Shown: positions 45,980 through 55,840, numbered from the stretch's first letter. The stretch is DNA of 64,000 nucleotides from UBA2357 sp041916775 (GCA_041916775.1 JAYRYZ010000008.1:101568-165567), one strand, 5' to 3'. Program-made: numbers and translations. Notes: a model not told the origin generated them from the sequence alone.

Positions 45980-47410
45980 TCATTCGATCCGCACCGGGAC
46001 GAAGATGCGCGAGTCGCCGCGCTGGATCAGCAACGCAAAGCGTTTGCCCGAACGCTCCAGCAAGGCCCGGAACTCGTTCGTGCTGGTCACCGGCTGGTTG
46101 TTGATCGCGAGGATCACGTCGCCTTCGCGGATGCCGAAGCGTGCCGCCGGTTCGCGTGCCGATTCCACCAGGATGCCGCCCTGAACGCCGAGCTCGGCGG
46201 CCTCCTCGCGTGTCAGCGCGCGGCCCTGCAGGCCGAGCTTGCCGACGGACTCGTTGCCGCGCGCGGGGCCGCTCTGGGCGAGTCCGCTCTGCATCTCGTC
46301 GAGGCGGGCGCGCATTGACTGCTTTGCGCCGTCACGCCAGATCTCAAGGCTGATGTCGGTACCTGGCCGCCGCTCGCCGATCAGCCGCGGCAGGTCCGCC
46401 GATTCCGCCACCCGGGTGCCGTCCACGGCAAGCACCACGTCGCCGGACTTCAACCCGGCCTTGTCGGCGGCGCTGCCCGGCTCGACGCTGGAGATCAGCG
46501 CGCCAACCGGTTCCGGCAGGCCGAAGGTCTGGGCGAGCTCGTGGTCCACGCCCTGTATCGTCACACCGAGCTTGCCGCGCTGGACGCGGCCGAACTCGAC
46601 GAGTTGGTCCTTGATGCCGAGCGCGACGTCGATGGGGATGGCGAACGAGATGCCCATGAAGCCGCCCGAGCGCGAGTAGATCTGCGAGTTGATGCCGATG
46701 ACTTCGCCCGCCAGGTTGAAGAGCGGCCCGCCCGAGTTGCCCGGGTTGATCGCCACGTCGGTCTGGATGAAGGGCACGTAGTTCTCGGACTCCAGCCGGC
46801 GCGCCTTGGCCGAGATGATGCCGGCGGTGACGGTGTTGTCGAAGCCGAAGGGCGAACCCATCGCCACCACCCACTCGCCCACGCGCGCTGCGTCCGGTTT
46901 GCCCATCTTCACCGTCGGCAGGCCGCGCGCGTCGATCTTCAGCAGTGCGACGTCGGTGCGCGCGTCGGTGCCGATCACCTCGGCCTTGAACTCGCGCTTG
47001 TCGATCAGCCGCACCATCACCTCGGTGTTACCCTCGCCGACGACGTGCGCGTTGGTGAGCACATAACCATCCTGGCTGATGATGAAGCCGGAGCCGATGC
47101 CGCGGCTGATGCGCGGCGAGCGCTCACCGCGGCCGTCCGGCACGGGCATGCCGAAGCGTCGCAGCAGTTCATACACCGGGTCGTCGGGCGACAGCATGTC
47201 TGCGGAGCTCGCCTGAGACTTCACCACGTTGATATTCACGACCGCCGGGCCGACACGCTCGACCAGGTCGCCGAAATCCGGAAGCCCGTAGCGGTTCGGC
47301 GTCACCATGGAGGCGCCGCCGCCGGTTTGCGCCATCGCAGCCGGAACACCACCCGGCATGGCGCCGGCCAGCGCCCCGACGACGGCTGTTGCGAGAATGA
47401 GTTTCTGCAT
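45980..47410 (-). CDS. DegP/HtrA (MucD)-type periplasmic serine protease
   Basis: 476 residues: a Sec signal peptide (1-27), a trypsin-like domain with the catalytic triad in 'YVLTNAHVV' (His), 'DARTDVALLKI' (Asp) and 'INPGNSGGPLFN' (Ser), then two PDZ domains (about 275-365 and 385-470). This is the Do/DegQ/MucD architecture that degrades or refolds misfolded envelope proteins. The 'MLSPDDPVYELLRRFG' LA-loop region is typical of MucD. The gene is monocistronic here, divergent from oxyR; no sigma-E-type promoter is recognisable upstream. Confidence 0.95.
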   Translation of the reverse strand: MQKLILATAVVGALAGAMPGGVPAAMAQTGGGASMVTPNRYGLPDFGDLVERVGPAVVNINVVKSQASSADMLSPDDPVYELLRRFGMPVPDGRGERSPRISRGIGSGFIISQDGYVLTNAHVVGEGNTEVMVRLIDKREFKAEVIGTDARTDVALLKIDARGLPTVKMGKPDAARVGEWVVAMGSPFGFDNTVTAGIISAKARRLESENYVPFIQTDVAINPGNSGGPLFNLAGEVIGINSQIYSRSGGFMGISFAIPIDVALGIKDQLVEFGRVQRGKLGVTIQGVDHELAQTFGLPEPVGALISSVEPGSAADKAGLKSGDVVLAVDGTRVAESADLPRLIGERRPGTDISLEIWRDGAKQSMRARLDEMQSGLAQSGPARGNESVGKLGLQGRALTREEAAELGVQGGILVESAREPAARFGIREGDVILAINNQPVTSTNEFRALLERSGKRFALLIQRGDSRIFVPVRIE

Positions 47411-47673
47411 GCTCGATACCCTGAGTCCTGTGTTGGGTGAGTGTCTGCCGGAAAGTGTACGTCGGAAGGACGTAGACGCCGGGCAGGGCGGTGTGTTCCT
47501 TCATTGCGTTCGCCCACTTGGTTCGACTACCGATGTGGGGACGGCACGGCACGGGTTCAAGCCGCGTCACCGTGCATGATGAATGTATCTGCGTTGGCGT
47601 GGGGCTGTCATCCGACGCGCCAGGGGTTACACTGTCGGAGCCGGACCCGGTCATCGATGGAGACTATCGCTTC

Positions 47674-48633
47674 ATGACGCTCACGGACCTTCGTTACCTC
47701 GTCGCCCTGGCGCGCGAGCGGCACTTCGGCCGGGCGGCGGAGAAGTGCCACGTCAGTCAGCCGACCTTGTCGGTCGCGATCAAGAAGGTCGAGGACGAGT
47801 TGGGCATCCAACTCTTCGAGCGCAGCGCCACCGAGGTGAAGATCACCGCTACCGGCCAGCGTATCGTCAACCAGGCCGAGAAGGTGCTGCTCGAGGCGGC
47901 GCAGATCCCCGAGATCGCCGCAGCCGGCAAGGATCCGCTCTCCGGTCCGCTGCGCCTCGGTGTGATCTACACCATCGGCCCCTACCTGCTTCCGCGTCTG
48001 ATTCCGCTCGTGCACAGGCACGCGCCGCGCATGCCGCTGGTCATCCAGGAGAACTACACCAGCCGCCTGGTGGATCAGCTCAAGCGCGGTGAGCTGGACG
48101 TGATCATCCTGTCGCTGCCGCTCGAGGAGGCGGGCATCGTCACCCAGCCGGTGTATGACGAGCCTTTCCGGGTGCTGCTGCCGGCGACCCATCCCTGGGT
48201 GGCACGCGATCACATCGACGCCGATACCCTCGCCGATGATCAACTGCTGCTGCTCGGCGCGGGCAACTGCTTTCGCGACCAGGTGCTGGAGGTCTGCCCG
48301 CATTGCCGCAACGTGGGTGGCCTGCAGCGCACGCTGGAAGGCAGCTCGCTGGAGACGATACGCCACATGGTGGCCACCGGTCTCGGTGTGACGGTGCTGC
48401 CGAGCTCCGCGGCCGACGATCTGAGCGAACGAAACGCCCTCGTCGCGGTGCGGCCCTTCTCGCAGCCGGAGCCCACTCGTCGCGTGGCGCTGGCCTGGCG
48501 CGTGACCTATCCGCGCAACGGCGCGATCGACGTGCTGCGTGCCGCGATCATGGAAAGCCGCCTGCCAGGTGTCGCGCCGGTGGGGGGCCGACCTTCGATC
48601 GACGCGATCGAGCGCAATGACCTGCATGCATGA
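47674..48633 (+). CDS. oxyR: Hydrogen-peroxide-sensing LysR regulator OxyR
   Basis: A 319-residue LysR protein with an N-terminal winged HTH ('YLVALARERHFGRAAEKCHVSQPTLSVAIKKVEDELGIQLFER') and a substrate-binding-like effector domain. The two redox cysteines of OxyR fall exactly at Cys199 and Cys208 ('GAGNCFRDQVLEVC'), so it should form the peroxide-induced disulfide. The C-terminus runs about 10 residues beyond E. coli OxyR. The downstream dps and FAD-reductase genes on the same strand are plausible targets. The ATG at 47674 begins the conserved HTH; the frame is open upstream without sense. Confidence 0.96.
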   Translation: MTLTDLRYLVALARERHFGRAAEKCHVSQPTLSVAIKKVEDELGIQLFERSATEVKITATGQRIVNQAEKVLLEAAQIPEIAAAGKDPLSGPLRLGVIYTIGPYLLPRLIPLVHRHAPRMPLVIQENYTSRLVDQLKRGELDVIILSLPLEEAGIVTQPVYDEPFRVLLPATHPWVARDHIDADTLADDQLLLLGAGNCFRDQVLEVCPHCRNVGGLQRTLEGSSLETIRHMVATGLGVTVLPSSAADDLSERNALVAVRPFSQPEPTRRVALAWRVTYPRNGAIDVLRAAIMESRLPGVAPVGGRPSIDAIERNDLHA

Positions 48634-48684
48634 TCTGCACACGGATTTTGAACGGGGCAACCCCCTGCACAGAGGAGTGAACAA

Positions 48685-49155
48685 ATGGACATCGATATCG
48701 GCATCAGCAAGAAGGATCGCGAAAAGATCGCCAAGGGGCTCTCACATCTGCTCGCGGATACCTACACCCTCTACCTCACCACGCATAACTTCCACTGGAA
48801 CGTCACCGGGCCGATGTTCAACACCCTGCACCTGATGTTCGAGACGCAGTACAACGAGCTCGCGCTGGCGGTGGATCTGATCGCGGAGCGTATCCGTGCG
48901 CTCGGCTTTCCGGCGCCGGGCACCTATCGCGAGTTCAGCGAGCTCGCGAGCCTCAAGGAGCCGCAAGGCGTACCGTCCGCGCAGGAGATGATCCGCCATC
49001 TGGTTGCAGGCCAGGAGACGGTGGTGCGCACCGCGCGTGGCATCCTGCCGTTGGTGGACAAGGCCAGCGACGAGCCGACCGCCGATCTCCTGACGCAGCG
49101 CATGCAGGTGCACGAGAAGACCGCGTGGATGCTCAGAAGTCTGCTGGAAGGCTGA
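48685..49155 (+). CDS. dps: Dps-family DNA-binding/iron-storage protein
   Basis: A 156-residue four-helix protein. The inter-subunit ferroxidase residues are visible: His37 in 'TTHNFHWNVTGPMF', then Asp64 and Glu68 in 'LAVDLIAERIRALG', spaced as in E. coli Dps. Dps oxidises Fe(II) with H2O2 and protects DNA. It lacks a long Lys-rich N-terminal tail, so DNA binding may be weak. It lies 51 bases after oxyR, with an AGAGGAG ribosome-binding site, and 13 bases before the FAD-dependent reductase gene. Confidence 0.93.
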   Translation: MDIDIGISKKDREKIAKGLSHLLADTYTLYLTTHNFHWNVTGPMFNTLHLMFETQYNELALAVDLIAERIRALGFPAPGTYREFSELASLKEPQGVPSAQEMIRHLVAGQETVVRTARGILPLVDKASDEPTADLLTQRMQVHEKTAWMLRSLLEG

Positions 49156-49168
49156 TGCAGGGCGCCGC

Positions 49169-50320
49169 ATGAGCGCGGCGCCGCTCGTCATCGTCGGCAG
49201 CGGGCTTGCGGGTTACGGGCTGTTGCGTGCATTGCGGCGCGGTGGCGCGGAGCGGCCTGTCATCATGCTCACGCGCGACGACGGCGCGGCGTATTTTCGT
49301 GCCGACTTCCCGGCTGCGCTCGCGGCTGGCCGGGCCGCCCGCGACCTGGTGGTGGCCCGCGCCGAACACATGGCGCACCGCATGTCGGCGAGAATCGTCA
49401 CGCATACCACAGTGCAGGCGCTGGATCGCACTGTCCGGCGCGTGCTCACCGACACCGGCGAGCACGAGTACGGCCAGTTGGTGCTGGCGCTGGGGGCGGA
49501 GCCGGTACGGCCGGCCACGCTGCGCGGCACCGCCAGCACGCAACTGCTGACGATCGCGAACCTCGCCGAGTACAGCTATTTCACTGGCGCGATCGCCGGG
49601 CGCAAGCGCATCGTCGTGCTTGGCGGTGACGTCGCCGCCTGCGAGCTTGTCGGACAGTTGCGCGTCGCAGGTTTCGAGACCACCCTGCTGGAATCCGGCG
49701 GGCGCCTGATGCAGGGTCGCATGCCCGCACTCTGCGCCCGCTTCGTTCACCGTGCGCTCGCCGCCGCCGGTGTGCGCATCCTGCTCGAAAACGGCCTGCA
49801 GCGCATGGACCAAGGGCCCGACGAGCTCCATCTGACCACCCTGGCGGGTGATGCGATGCGTGCCGATGTGGTGGTCGCGGCGTGCGGGACGCGTCCACGC
49901 GTGGCGCTGGCGCAGGCGGCCGGTCTCGATCTCGGGCCGGGACGAGGGGTTGCCGTGGATGCGCGACTCGGCACCAGCGACGGCGCCATCTTTGCCCTTG
50001 GTGAGTGTGCCGAGTTCAATGGGCGGTTGTTTGCGCTTCCGGACGACGTCGAGCAGTCTGCGCTGGTGCTCGCCGGGGTGCTCGAAGGCAAGCCTGCGCG
50101 CATGCGCTGGCAGCCGCGCGTGCGCGACCCGCGTCTCCCGGGCTGCCCCGCATTGCTGTGCGAACCGCCCGCAGTGGCTGGCGAATGGCAGGAGCGTGCC
50201 GACGCGCGCGGGGTGTCGGCACAGTTCATCGACGTCGCAGGCGACCTGCGCGGGTTCGTGTTGCTGGGCGCAGCCGTCGAGTCACGGGATCGATTGCTGG
50301 CGCGACTCGTGCCGGGCTGA
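49169..50320 (+). CDS. FAD-dependent NAD(P)H oxidoreductase, rubredoxin-reductase type
   Basis: 383 residues with two Rossmann motifs: FAD-binding 'LVIVGSGLAGYGLLRAL' (about 6-22) and NAD(P)-binding 'RIVVLGGDVAACELVGQLR'. A third FAD contact, 'DGAIFALGECAEFNGR', is typical of rubredoxin/nitric-oxide-reductase-type flavoproteins (AlkT, NorW). The partner is likely rubredoxin or a similar one-electron carrier, not encoded nearby. Clustering with oxyR and dps suggests a role in peroxide or oxygen detoxification, by inference. The C-terminal domain has no metal-binding motif. Confidence 0.85.
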   Translation: MSAAPLVIVGSGLAGYGLLRALRRGGAERPVIMLTRDDGAAYFRADFPAALAAGRAARDLVVARAEHMAHRMSARIVTHTTVQALDRTVRRVLTDTGEHEYGQLVLALGAEPVRPATLRGTASTQLLTIANLAEYSYFTGAIAGRKRIVVLGGDVAACELVGQLRVAGFETTLLESGGRLMQGRMPALCARFVHRALAAAGVRILLENGLQRMDQGPDELHLTTLAGDAMRADVVVAACGTRPRVALAQAAGLDLGPGRGVAVDARLGTSDGAIFALGECAEFNGRLFALPDDVEQSALVLAGVLEGKPARMRWQPRVRDPRLPGCPALLCEPPAVAGEWQERADARGVSAQFIDVAGDLRGFVLLGAAVESRDRLLARLVPG

Positions 50321-50372
50321 GTGGCCGGCGCGGCCCGGTTCGGCCGGCCCGCACTTCTGCCGTGGCAGCCGT

Positions 50373-52961
50373 TCAGCCGCTCTTGGTACTCCGCGCTCGT
50401 TTGGCCGGGGCGGGCCTTTCGGCCGCGACCGCCTTGTCCGCAGCCGCCTTTGCGGGCTTGCTCTCTCCAGCGTCGGCGTCGACCTTGCCCGCCCGCGGCT
50501 TCTTGGCCTCGAACTCGAAGCCGACCTTGCCGTCCGCGCCGCGCACCAGGAAAGCCGAGAACTTGCGCCGCGTCTTGGACGACACGAAGCCCTTCAGCAG
50601 CTCGGTGCGGCCCTCGGCGAGCAGCTTCTGCATCTGTTCGCGCTCGATCGGCTGCTGCAGGATGATCTTGCCGGAGCGGAAGTCGCAGCTCTTGCCCGGG
50701 CCGACGGATTTCTCGCACACATAGGCGAGGCCGTGCTCATACACCCCGGCGTGGCACTTCGGGCACGCACCCAGCGCCGTCTGGGCGGAGAAATCCACCG
50801 GCTCGGCGCTCTCGTCGTCACGCGGTTGGCCGAAGTCGAACGCCGGCTGCTTGTCGTCGTTGAGGCGGATCTCGGCGTTGAAGAGGCGCCCCATCTTGTT
50901 GCGAAAGCCGGTGAGCGGCCCGACCCGGCCGTCGCGCAGCAGGCCCTCGATCTCGGCGTATTCGAACTGGCGGCCGGCGACGATCTTCCAGGTGCTCCAG
51001 TCGCAGGCCTGGCAGGCGAACTTCTTGTAGTTCTCCTTCACCACGCCGCCGCACTTCGGGCAGGGCGTCTGCAGGGTGACGAAGTCGCCGGGGACGGTGT
51101 CGGATTCGTAGCGTTTGGCGCGCTCGACCATCTCCCGCGCCATCTCGGCGATCTCCTGCATGAAGGCGGCGCGCGACAGGCTGCCTCGCTCCATCTGCGA
51201 GAGCTTGTGCTCCCACTCACCGGTGAGCTCCGGCGAGGTCAGCGACGACACCCCCAAGCCCTTCAGCAGCGTGATCAGCGAGAAGGCCTTGGCGCTGGGG
51301 ATGAGCTCGCGGCCTTCGCGGTGCAGGTATTGCTCCGCGATCAGGCCTTCGATGATCTGTGCGCGGGTGGCCGGCGTGCCGAGGCCGCGCTCGGCCATCG
51401 CCGCGCGCAGCTCCTCGTCGTCCACCATCTTGCCGGCGCCTTCCATCGCGGAGAGCAGTGTGGCTTCGTTGAAGCGCGCGGGCGGTTTGGTGGCGAGCGA
51501 CTTCACGAGGATGTCGAGGTTGCGCACCCGCTCGCCCGGCGTCACCGCCACCAGCTGGGCGCTGCTGCCGCCTTCGTCCTTGTCGTCGTCGGCCTTCACC
51601 GCCTCCTTGCCGTAGATCGCGAGCCAGCCGGGGTTCACCAGCACCTTGCCTTCGGTCTTGAAGGCCTCGCCCTCGACGCGGGTGATGCGGGTGGTGATGC
51701 GGTACTCGGCGGCGGGGAAGAACACCGCGAGGAAGCGGCGCGTGACCAGGTCGTAGATCTTCTGCTCGGGCTCGGAGAGGTTCTTCGGCGCCGTGCCGGT
51801 GGGGATGATCGCGAAGTGGTCGGAGATCTTGGCGTTGTTGAAGATGCGCTTGTTGGGCTTCACCCAGCCGTTCTTGACGATCTCGTTGGCGAAGGGCGCG
51901 TAGGCGTCCGGCAGGTCGCGGATCACGTCCTTCACCGTGGCGATGTAGTCCTCCGGCAGGGCGCGCGCATCGGTACGCGGGTAGGTCAGCACCTTGTGGC
52001 GCTCGTACAGCGCCTGGGCCACCTGCAGCGTCGCGCGGGCCGAGAAGCCGAAGCGGCCGTTGGCTTCGCGCTGCAGGCTGGTGAGGTCGAAGAGCAGCGG
52101 CGAGAGCTGGGTCGAGGGCTTGGCCTCTTCCTCGACCACGCCCGGCTTGCCCTCGCACTTGGCGCGGATCGCCTCGGCCTTGTCCTTCTCCCACAGGCGG
52201 AAGGCGGTGGCGTGCTCGTCGCCTTCGCGCTTCTTGAAGCCCTCGTCGAACCAGCGCCCCGGGTACTCGCCGGCGGCGCAGGCGAAGCGGCCTTCCAGCT
52301 CCCAGTAGTCGCGCGGCTTGAACTTGCGGATGCGGTCCTCGCGCTCGACTACGATCGCGAGCGTGGGCGTCTGCACCCGACCGACGGTGGTGAGGTGAAA
52401 GCCCCCGGTCTTGGAGTTGAACGCGGTCATCGCACGCGTGCCGTTGATCCCCATCAGCCAGTCGCTTTCGGCGCGGCAAACGGCCGCCGAGCGCAGGCCC
52501 TCGACCTCGGCGGCGCTGCGCAGGTGCGCGAAGCCGTCGCGGATCGCCGCGGCGGTCATCGACTGCAGCCACAGGCGCTGCACGGGCTTCTTCGTGCCGG
52601 CATGCTCGGCAATGAAGTTGAAGATCAACTCGCCCTCGCGGCCCGCGTCACAGGCGTTGATGAGGCCGACGACGTCCTTGCGCTTGATGAGGCGCACGAG
52701 GAGCTTCAGCCGGTCCTCGCTCTTCTCGATCGGCTTCAGCGCAAACTGCGGCGGGATCACCGGCAGGTGGGCGAAAGTCCATTTGCCGCGCTTGACCTCG
52801 TACTCCTCCGGGACCACCAGTTCGAGCAGGTGGCCGACCGCGGACGAAAGCACGTAGTGCTCCGACTCTAGATAGTCCTTTTCCTTGGTGAATCCGCCCA
52901 GGGCACGCGCGATGTCCTGGGCGACCGAGGGCTTTTCCGCGATGATCAGTTGCTTGCTCAT
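50373..52961 (-). CDS. topB: DNA topoisomerase III
   Basis: An 862-residue type IA topoisomerase: Toprim domain at the start ('LIIAEKPSVAQDIARAL', 'NACDAGREGELIF'), and active-site Tyr327 in 'VLTYPRTDARALP'. The C-terminal part has two zinc-ribbon-like repeats ('CPKCGGVVKENYKKFACQACDW', 'CPKCHAGVYEHGLAYVCEKS') and then Topo-C repeats and a Lys/Ala-rich tail. That extended end is typical of the betaproteobacterial TopB group. It relaxes and decatenates negatively supercoiled DNA. The ATG at 52961 begins 'MSKQLIIAEKPS'; the further 10 upstream codons are not conserved. It is followed on the same strand order by smg and dprA upstream. Confidence 0.96.
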   Translation of the reverse strand: MSKQLIIAEKPSVAQDIARALGGFTKEKDYLESEHYVLSSAVGHLLELVVPEEYEVKRGKWTFAHLPVIPPQFALKPIEKSEDRLKLLVRLIKRKDVVGLINACDAGREGELIFNFIAEHAGTKKPVQRLWLQSMTAAAIRDGFAHLRSAAEVEGLRSAAVCRAESDWLMGINGTRAMTAFNSKTGGFHLTTVGRVQTPTLAIVVEREDRIRKFKPRDYWELEGRFACAAGEYPGRWFDEGFKKREGDEHATAFRLWEKDKAEAIRAKCEGKPGVVEEEAKPSTQLSPLLFDLTSLQREANGRFGFSARATLQVAQALYERHKVLTYPRTDARALPEDYIATVKDVIRDLPDAYAPFANEIVKNGWVKPNKRIFNNAKISDHFAIIPTGTAPKNLSEPEQKIYDLVTRRFLAVFFPAAEYRITTRITRVEGEAFKTEGKVLVNPGWLAIYGKEAVKADDDKDEGGSSAQLVAVTPGERVRNLDILVKSLATKPPARFNEATLLSAMEGAGKMVDDEELRAAMAERGLGTPATRAQIIEGLIAEQYLHREGRELIPSAKAFSLITLLKGLGVSSLTSPELTGEWEHKLSQMERGSLSRAAFMQEIAEMAREMVERAKRYESDTVPGDFVTLQTPCPKCGGVVKENYKKFACQACDWSTWKIVAGRQFEYAEIEGLLRDGRVGPLTGFRNKMGRLFNAEIRLNDDKQPAFDFGQPRDDESAEPVDFSAQTALGACPKCHAGVYEHGLAYVCEKSVGPGKSCDFRSGKIILQQPIEREQMQKLLAEGRTELLKGFVSSKTRRKFSAFLVRGADGKVGFEFEAKKPRAGKVDADAGESKPAKAAADKAVAAERPAPAKRARSTKSG

Positions 52962-53143
52962 GCCTGTGGGGAGGGCCTTTGGCGCAGGCATGTTGCCCGC
53001 ACGCTATTGTTGTCCGGACGCGCCGATGCGCGCCGCGATTCCCGGCGTCCGCCCGCAGGCAGCGTCGGTCGCCATTCTCGGCGCATGATAAATAGCCTCG
53101 TGCCGGGCTTGCAAGCAGGTCAGGATGTCGCCGAGACCATGCC

Positions 53144-53611
53144 TTACTGGAAGGCAAAGGTCTCCTCGTCGTCTTCCTCGGCCAGAAGCTCGTCCAGAAT
53201 CAGCGTATCGAGCGGATGGTCCTTTTGCCACAGCACCATGAGCACGATGACCTTGAGGCGGTGCAGGTTGAGGTTGAACGAGGACAGTGCCAGCGACCGC
53301 TCGATGATCAGCTCGCGTGTGGCGGCGTCGAGTACTCCCGCGTTCTCGAGGAACAGCAGGAAGCCGCGACAGCCGGCATCGATGCGGGCCTCTTCTTCGG
53401 CCGCATACAGACGGATGGAGCCTTCATGCGGTGCTGCAATCACCGAGGCGGCGGCGGACGGCTCTCGCAGGCCGGAGAGCCACTCGAGCGCTTCGGAGAT
53501 GTCCTCGTCCTCGAAGCCGGCTGCCGACAGCTTGCGTGCGAGCTGGTCGGATTCGGGGCAGGCGCCAGCGTGTACGTAGTTCTCGAACAGATAGACAAGG
53601 ATGTCGAACAT
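53144..53611 (-). CDS. smg: Smg family protein (DUF494)
   Basis: A 155-residue helical protein starting MFDILVYLFENYV, then 'LARKLSAAGFEDEDISEALEWL' and ending with 'LDTLILDELLAEEDDEETFAFQ', which is the Smg/DUF494 pattern. Function is unknown. It lies 15 bases after dprA on the same strand, the conserved dprA(smf)-smg neighbourhood of beta- and gammaproteobacteria. Confidence 0.94.
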   Translation of the reverse strand: MFDILVYLFENYVHAGACPESDQLARKLSAAGFEDEDISEALEWLSGLREPSAAASVIAAPHEGSIRLYAAEEEARIDAGCRGFLLFLENAGVLDAATRELIIERSLALSSFNLNLHRLKVIVLMVLWQKDHPLDTLILDELLAEEDDEETFAFQ

Positions 53612-53626
53612 GGCATCAACCCGGAT

Positions 53627-54754
53627 TCAAAGGCGCTGGAACCGGCTTCCCGGCAAACGCGCGACGTGCCCGTCGAGCTCCAATGGCAGCAGGATGGCGT
53701 AGAGCGCATCGACCGTCAAGCCGGAGCGCGACGCGAGCGTGTCGATATCGACCGGATCATGCGCCAGCGCGTCGAGTACCTTGCGGCTGCCCTCGTCGGC
53801 CTGTTGGAGGGGCAGTGCTTGCGACTGCGGCGCCCGGGAGGGCCGACGTGGGCGGCGTTCGCTACGCGCGGGAAAGGGTGAGAGTGGTGCCGCACCCAGT
53901 TCCTCGAGCACGTCCTGCGCCGTCTCGACGAGCTTTGCACCCTCGCGGATCAGTCTGTGGCAACCGCGCGACAGGGGCGAGTGGATGGAGCCGGGAATCG
54001 CGAACACCTCGCGGCCACATTCGCTCGCCAGGCGTGCGGTGATCAACGAGCCACTGCCGACGGCCGCCTCCACGACCAGCACGCCGCGGCTCAGGCCGGC
54101 AATGAGGCGGTTGCGGCGCGGGAAGTTGTGGCCGATGGGTGGGGTGCCCAGGGGAAATTCGCTCAGGATGAGGCCGCTGGCGACGATGTCGTGAGCAAGC
54201 TCGCGATTGCGGGAAGGATAGACCCGGTCGGCGCCCGTACCGATCACCGCGATCGTCGGTGCCCCGCCTGCCAGCGCGCCGCGATGCGCCGCCGTGTCGA
54301 TGCCGAGCGCGAGGCCACTGACGATTGCGAGCCCGGTCTCCGCCAGTGCGCGTGCGAACGCCTCGGCGTTGGCCACGCCCTGAGGTGTCGCCGAGCGCGA
54401 GCCGACCATCGCGAGGGCGTCGCCCGCCAGCGCCGACAACTGGCCCTTGGCGTAGAGCAGCGGCGGCGGGTCGGGGATTTCCAGCAGTGGACGCGGATAG
54501 CTGGCATCCGCGAGCGTGAGTATGTGGTTGTCGGCTTCCAGGGCCCAGGTCAGCGCGGCCTCGATCGCAGCCCGGTCGGGTTCGGCGAGCAGGCGCTCGG
54601 CGACCTCGAAGCCTGCCGCCTGAGAGATCGCATTACGACCAGCCGCGAAAATCTGCTCGGGTAGCCCGAAGCGTGCCAGCAGCAGGCGCTGGGTCGCTGC
54701 GCTGACGCCTTGCGTGAGGCTCAGCCGCAACCACGCGGCGAGGCCGTCATCCAT
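53627..54754 (-). CDS. dprA: DNA processing protein DprA/Smf
   Basis: 375 residues: an N-terminal helical SAM-like region, the Rossmann-like DprA core ('AMVGSRSATPQGVANAEAFARALAETGLAIVSGLALGIDTAAHRGAL', 'FPRRNRLIAGLSRGVLVVEAAVGSGSLITARLASECGREVFAIPGSI'), and a C-terminal winged helix ('VLDALAHDPVDIDTLASRSGLTVDALYAILLPLELDGHVARLPG'). DprA loads RecA on incoming single-stranded DNA in natural transformation. It is followed by smg 15 bases downstream and preceded by the LysM gene on the same strand. Confidence 0.95.
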   Translation of the reverse strand: MDDGLAAWLRLSLTQGVSAATQRLLLARFGLPEQIFAAGRNAISQAAGFEVAERLLAEPDRAAIEAALTWALEADNHILTLADASYPRPLLEIPDPPPLLYAKGQLSALAGDALAMVGSRSATPQGVANAEAFARALAETGLAIVSGLALGIDTAAHRGALAGGAPTIAVIGTGADRVYPSRNRELAHDIVASGLILSEFPLGTPPIGHNFPRRNRLIAGLSRGVLVVEAAVGSGSLITARLASECGREVFAIPGSIHSPLSRGCHRLIREGAKLVETAQDVLEELGAAPLSPFPARSERRPRRPSRAPQSQALPLQQADEGSRKVLDALAHDPVDIDTLASRSGLTVDALYAILLPLELDGHVARLPGSRFQRL

Positions 54755-54778
54755 GTCGCACAGGGGGGCAGGGGTCGG

Positions 54779-55840
54779 TCAGGGCGCGCGTACCCAGTCA
54801 CCGATCGACACCTGGCCGTCGGAGTCCATCACCAGTGCATAGGCGACGCGATCGAAGACGCGGAACACGAAGCCGAGGCCAAAGCGCTTGTCCGGCAACT
54901 CGAAGGCCTCCTTGCCGTCTTCGCCCTTGAACTCCACGATGCCACGATGACGGTAAAGGGCCACTACATGGCCGACTGCGACTCCGTCGAAGCTGCCCAC
55001 GTTGAGCGTCACGACGTTGTGGCGGCCGGTTTCGGCGACGCCACGGTAGATGCCGATGATGCGACCCTCGAGGTCGCTCACCGTCGGCTGCGGCACATAT
55101 GCAAACACCTGCGGCTCCTCGGCGGGCAGCAGGCGGTCTCCGGTGCCGATCTCCTCGACTGCGCTGGTCAGCTGAAGCGTCGAGGGGGAGCCGTACTCCG
55201 TGACCTCGGCCGAGCCGAGAAACTGCGCCTCGTAACCGAGCAGCTCACCCGTGTAGGGGTCGTTGAGCGGCTTGGCGGGGCGAAACACCTGCCAGCTGCG
55301 GGCGCCGCCCGGCAACACGTCCTTGGCGAACACGGTGTCGCCCTTGCCCATGAACACCCGGCTCGTCTCGGTCGCGATGACGGTGCCGGCTTCGTCCAGG
55401 CGCCCGTCGTCCACGACCAGTGGCTGGGTGAGGAAAGGCGCGATCAGTTGTGGCGGCAGGCTGGGGATCGCGTCGCTGAGCTTCTCGGTGTAGACCCTAG
55501 GCGAGAGCTTGTCGTCGCCCAGGCGTTGCCCGATCGTCAGGTATGGACCGCTGCGATCCAGCATGATGACCTGGCCGGGGTAGATCAGATGCGGGTTGGC
55601 GATCTGCTCGCGGTTCAGGCGCCAGACCTCTGGCCAGCGCCAAGGCTCGGCGAGGAAGCGGCCGGAGATGCCCCAAAGCGTGTCGCCGGGCACGACGACG
55701 TGCACATCCGGCGCGTTGTCGGCGATTCGCACCGGTTGCGTGGCACGGCTCTCCGCTGCCGGGGCGTTCGTCTGCGCGGCGACGGGGGCCGCCGCCAGCG
55801 CGGCAACGGTGAGCACGAGAGGGAATATAATGCGGGTCAT
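54779..55840 (-). CDS. Exported LysM-domain protein
   Basis: 353 residues: a signal peptide (1-22), then a LysM domain (about 45-92, 'VHVVVPGDTLWGISGRFL...NPHLIYPGQVI') that binds peptidoglycan, and a long C-terminal region without a recognised catalytic motif. In many betaproteobacteria this gene lies between dprA and def, as here. It is divergent from def. The ATG at 55840 has GGAAG upstream and begins the signal peptide; the frame stays open to 55900. Confidence 0.92.
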   Translation of the reverse strand: MTRIIFPLVLTVAALAAAPVAAQTNAPAAESRATQPVRIADNAPDVHVVVPGDTLWGISGRFLAEPWRWPEVWRLNREQIANPHLIYPGQVIMLDRSGPYLTIGQRLGDDKLSPRVYTEKLSDAIPSLPPQLIAPFLTQPLVVDDGRLDEAGTVIATETSRVFMGKGDTVFAKDVLPGGARSWQVFRPAKPLNDPYTGELLGYEAQFLGSAEVTEYGSPSTLQLTSAVEEIGTGDRLLPAEEPQVFAYVPQPTVSDLEGRIIGIYRGVAETGRHNVVTLNVGSFDGVAVGHVVALYRHRGIVEFKGEDGKEAFELPDKRFGLGFVFRVFDRVAYALVMDSDGQVSIGDWVRAP

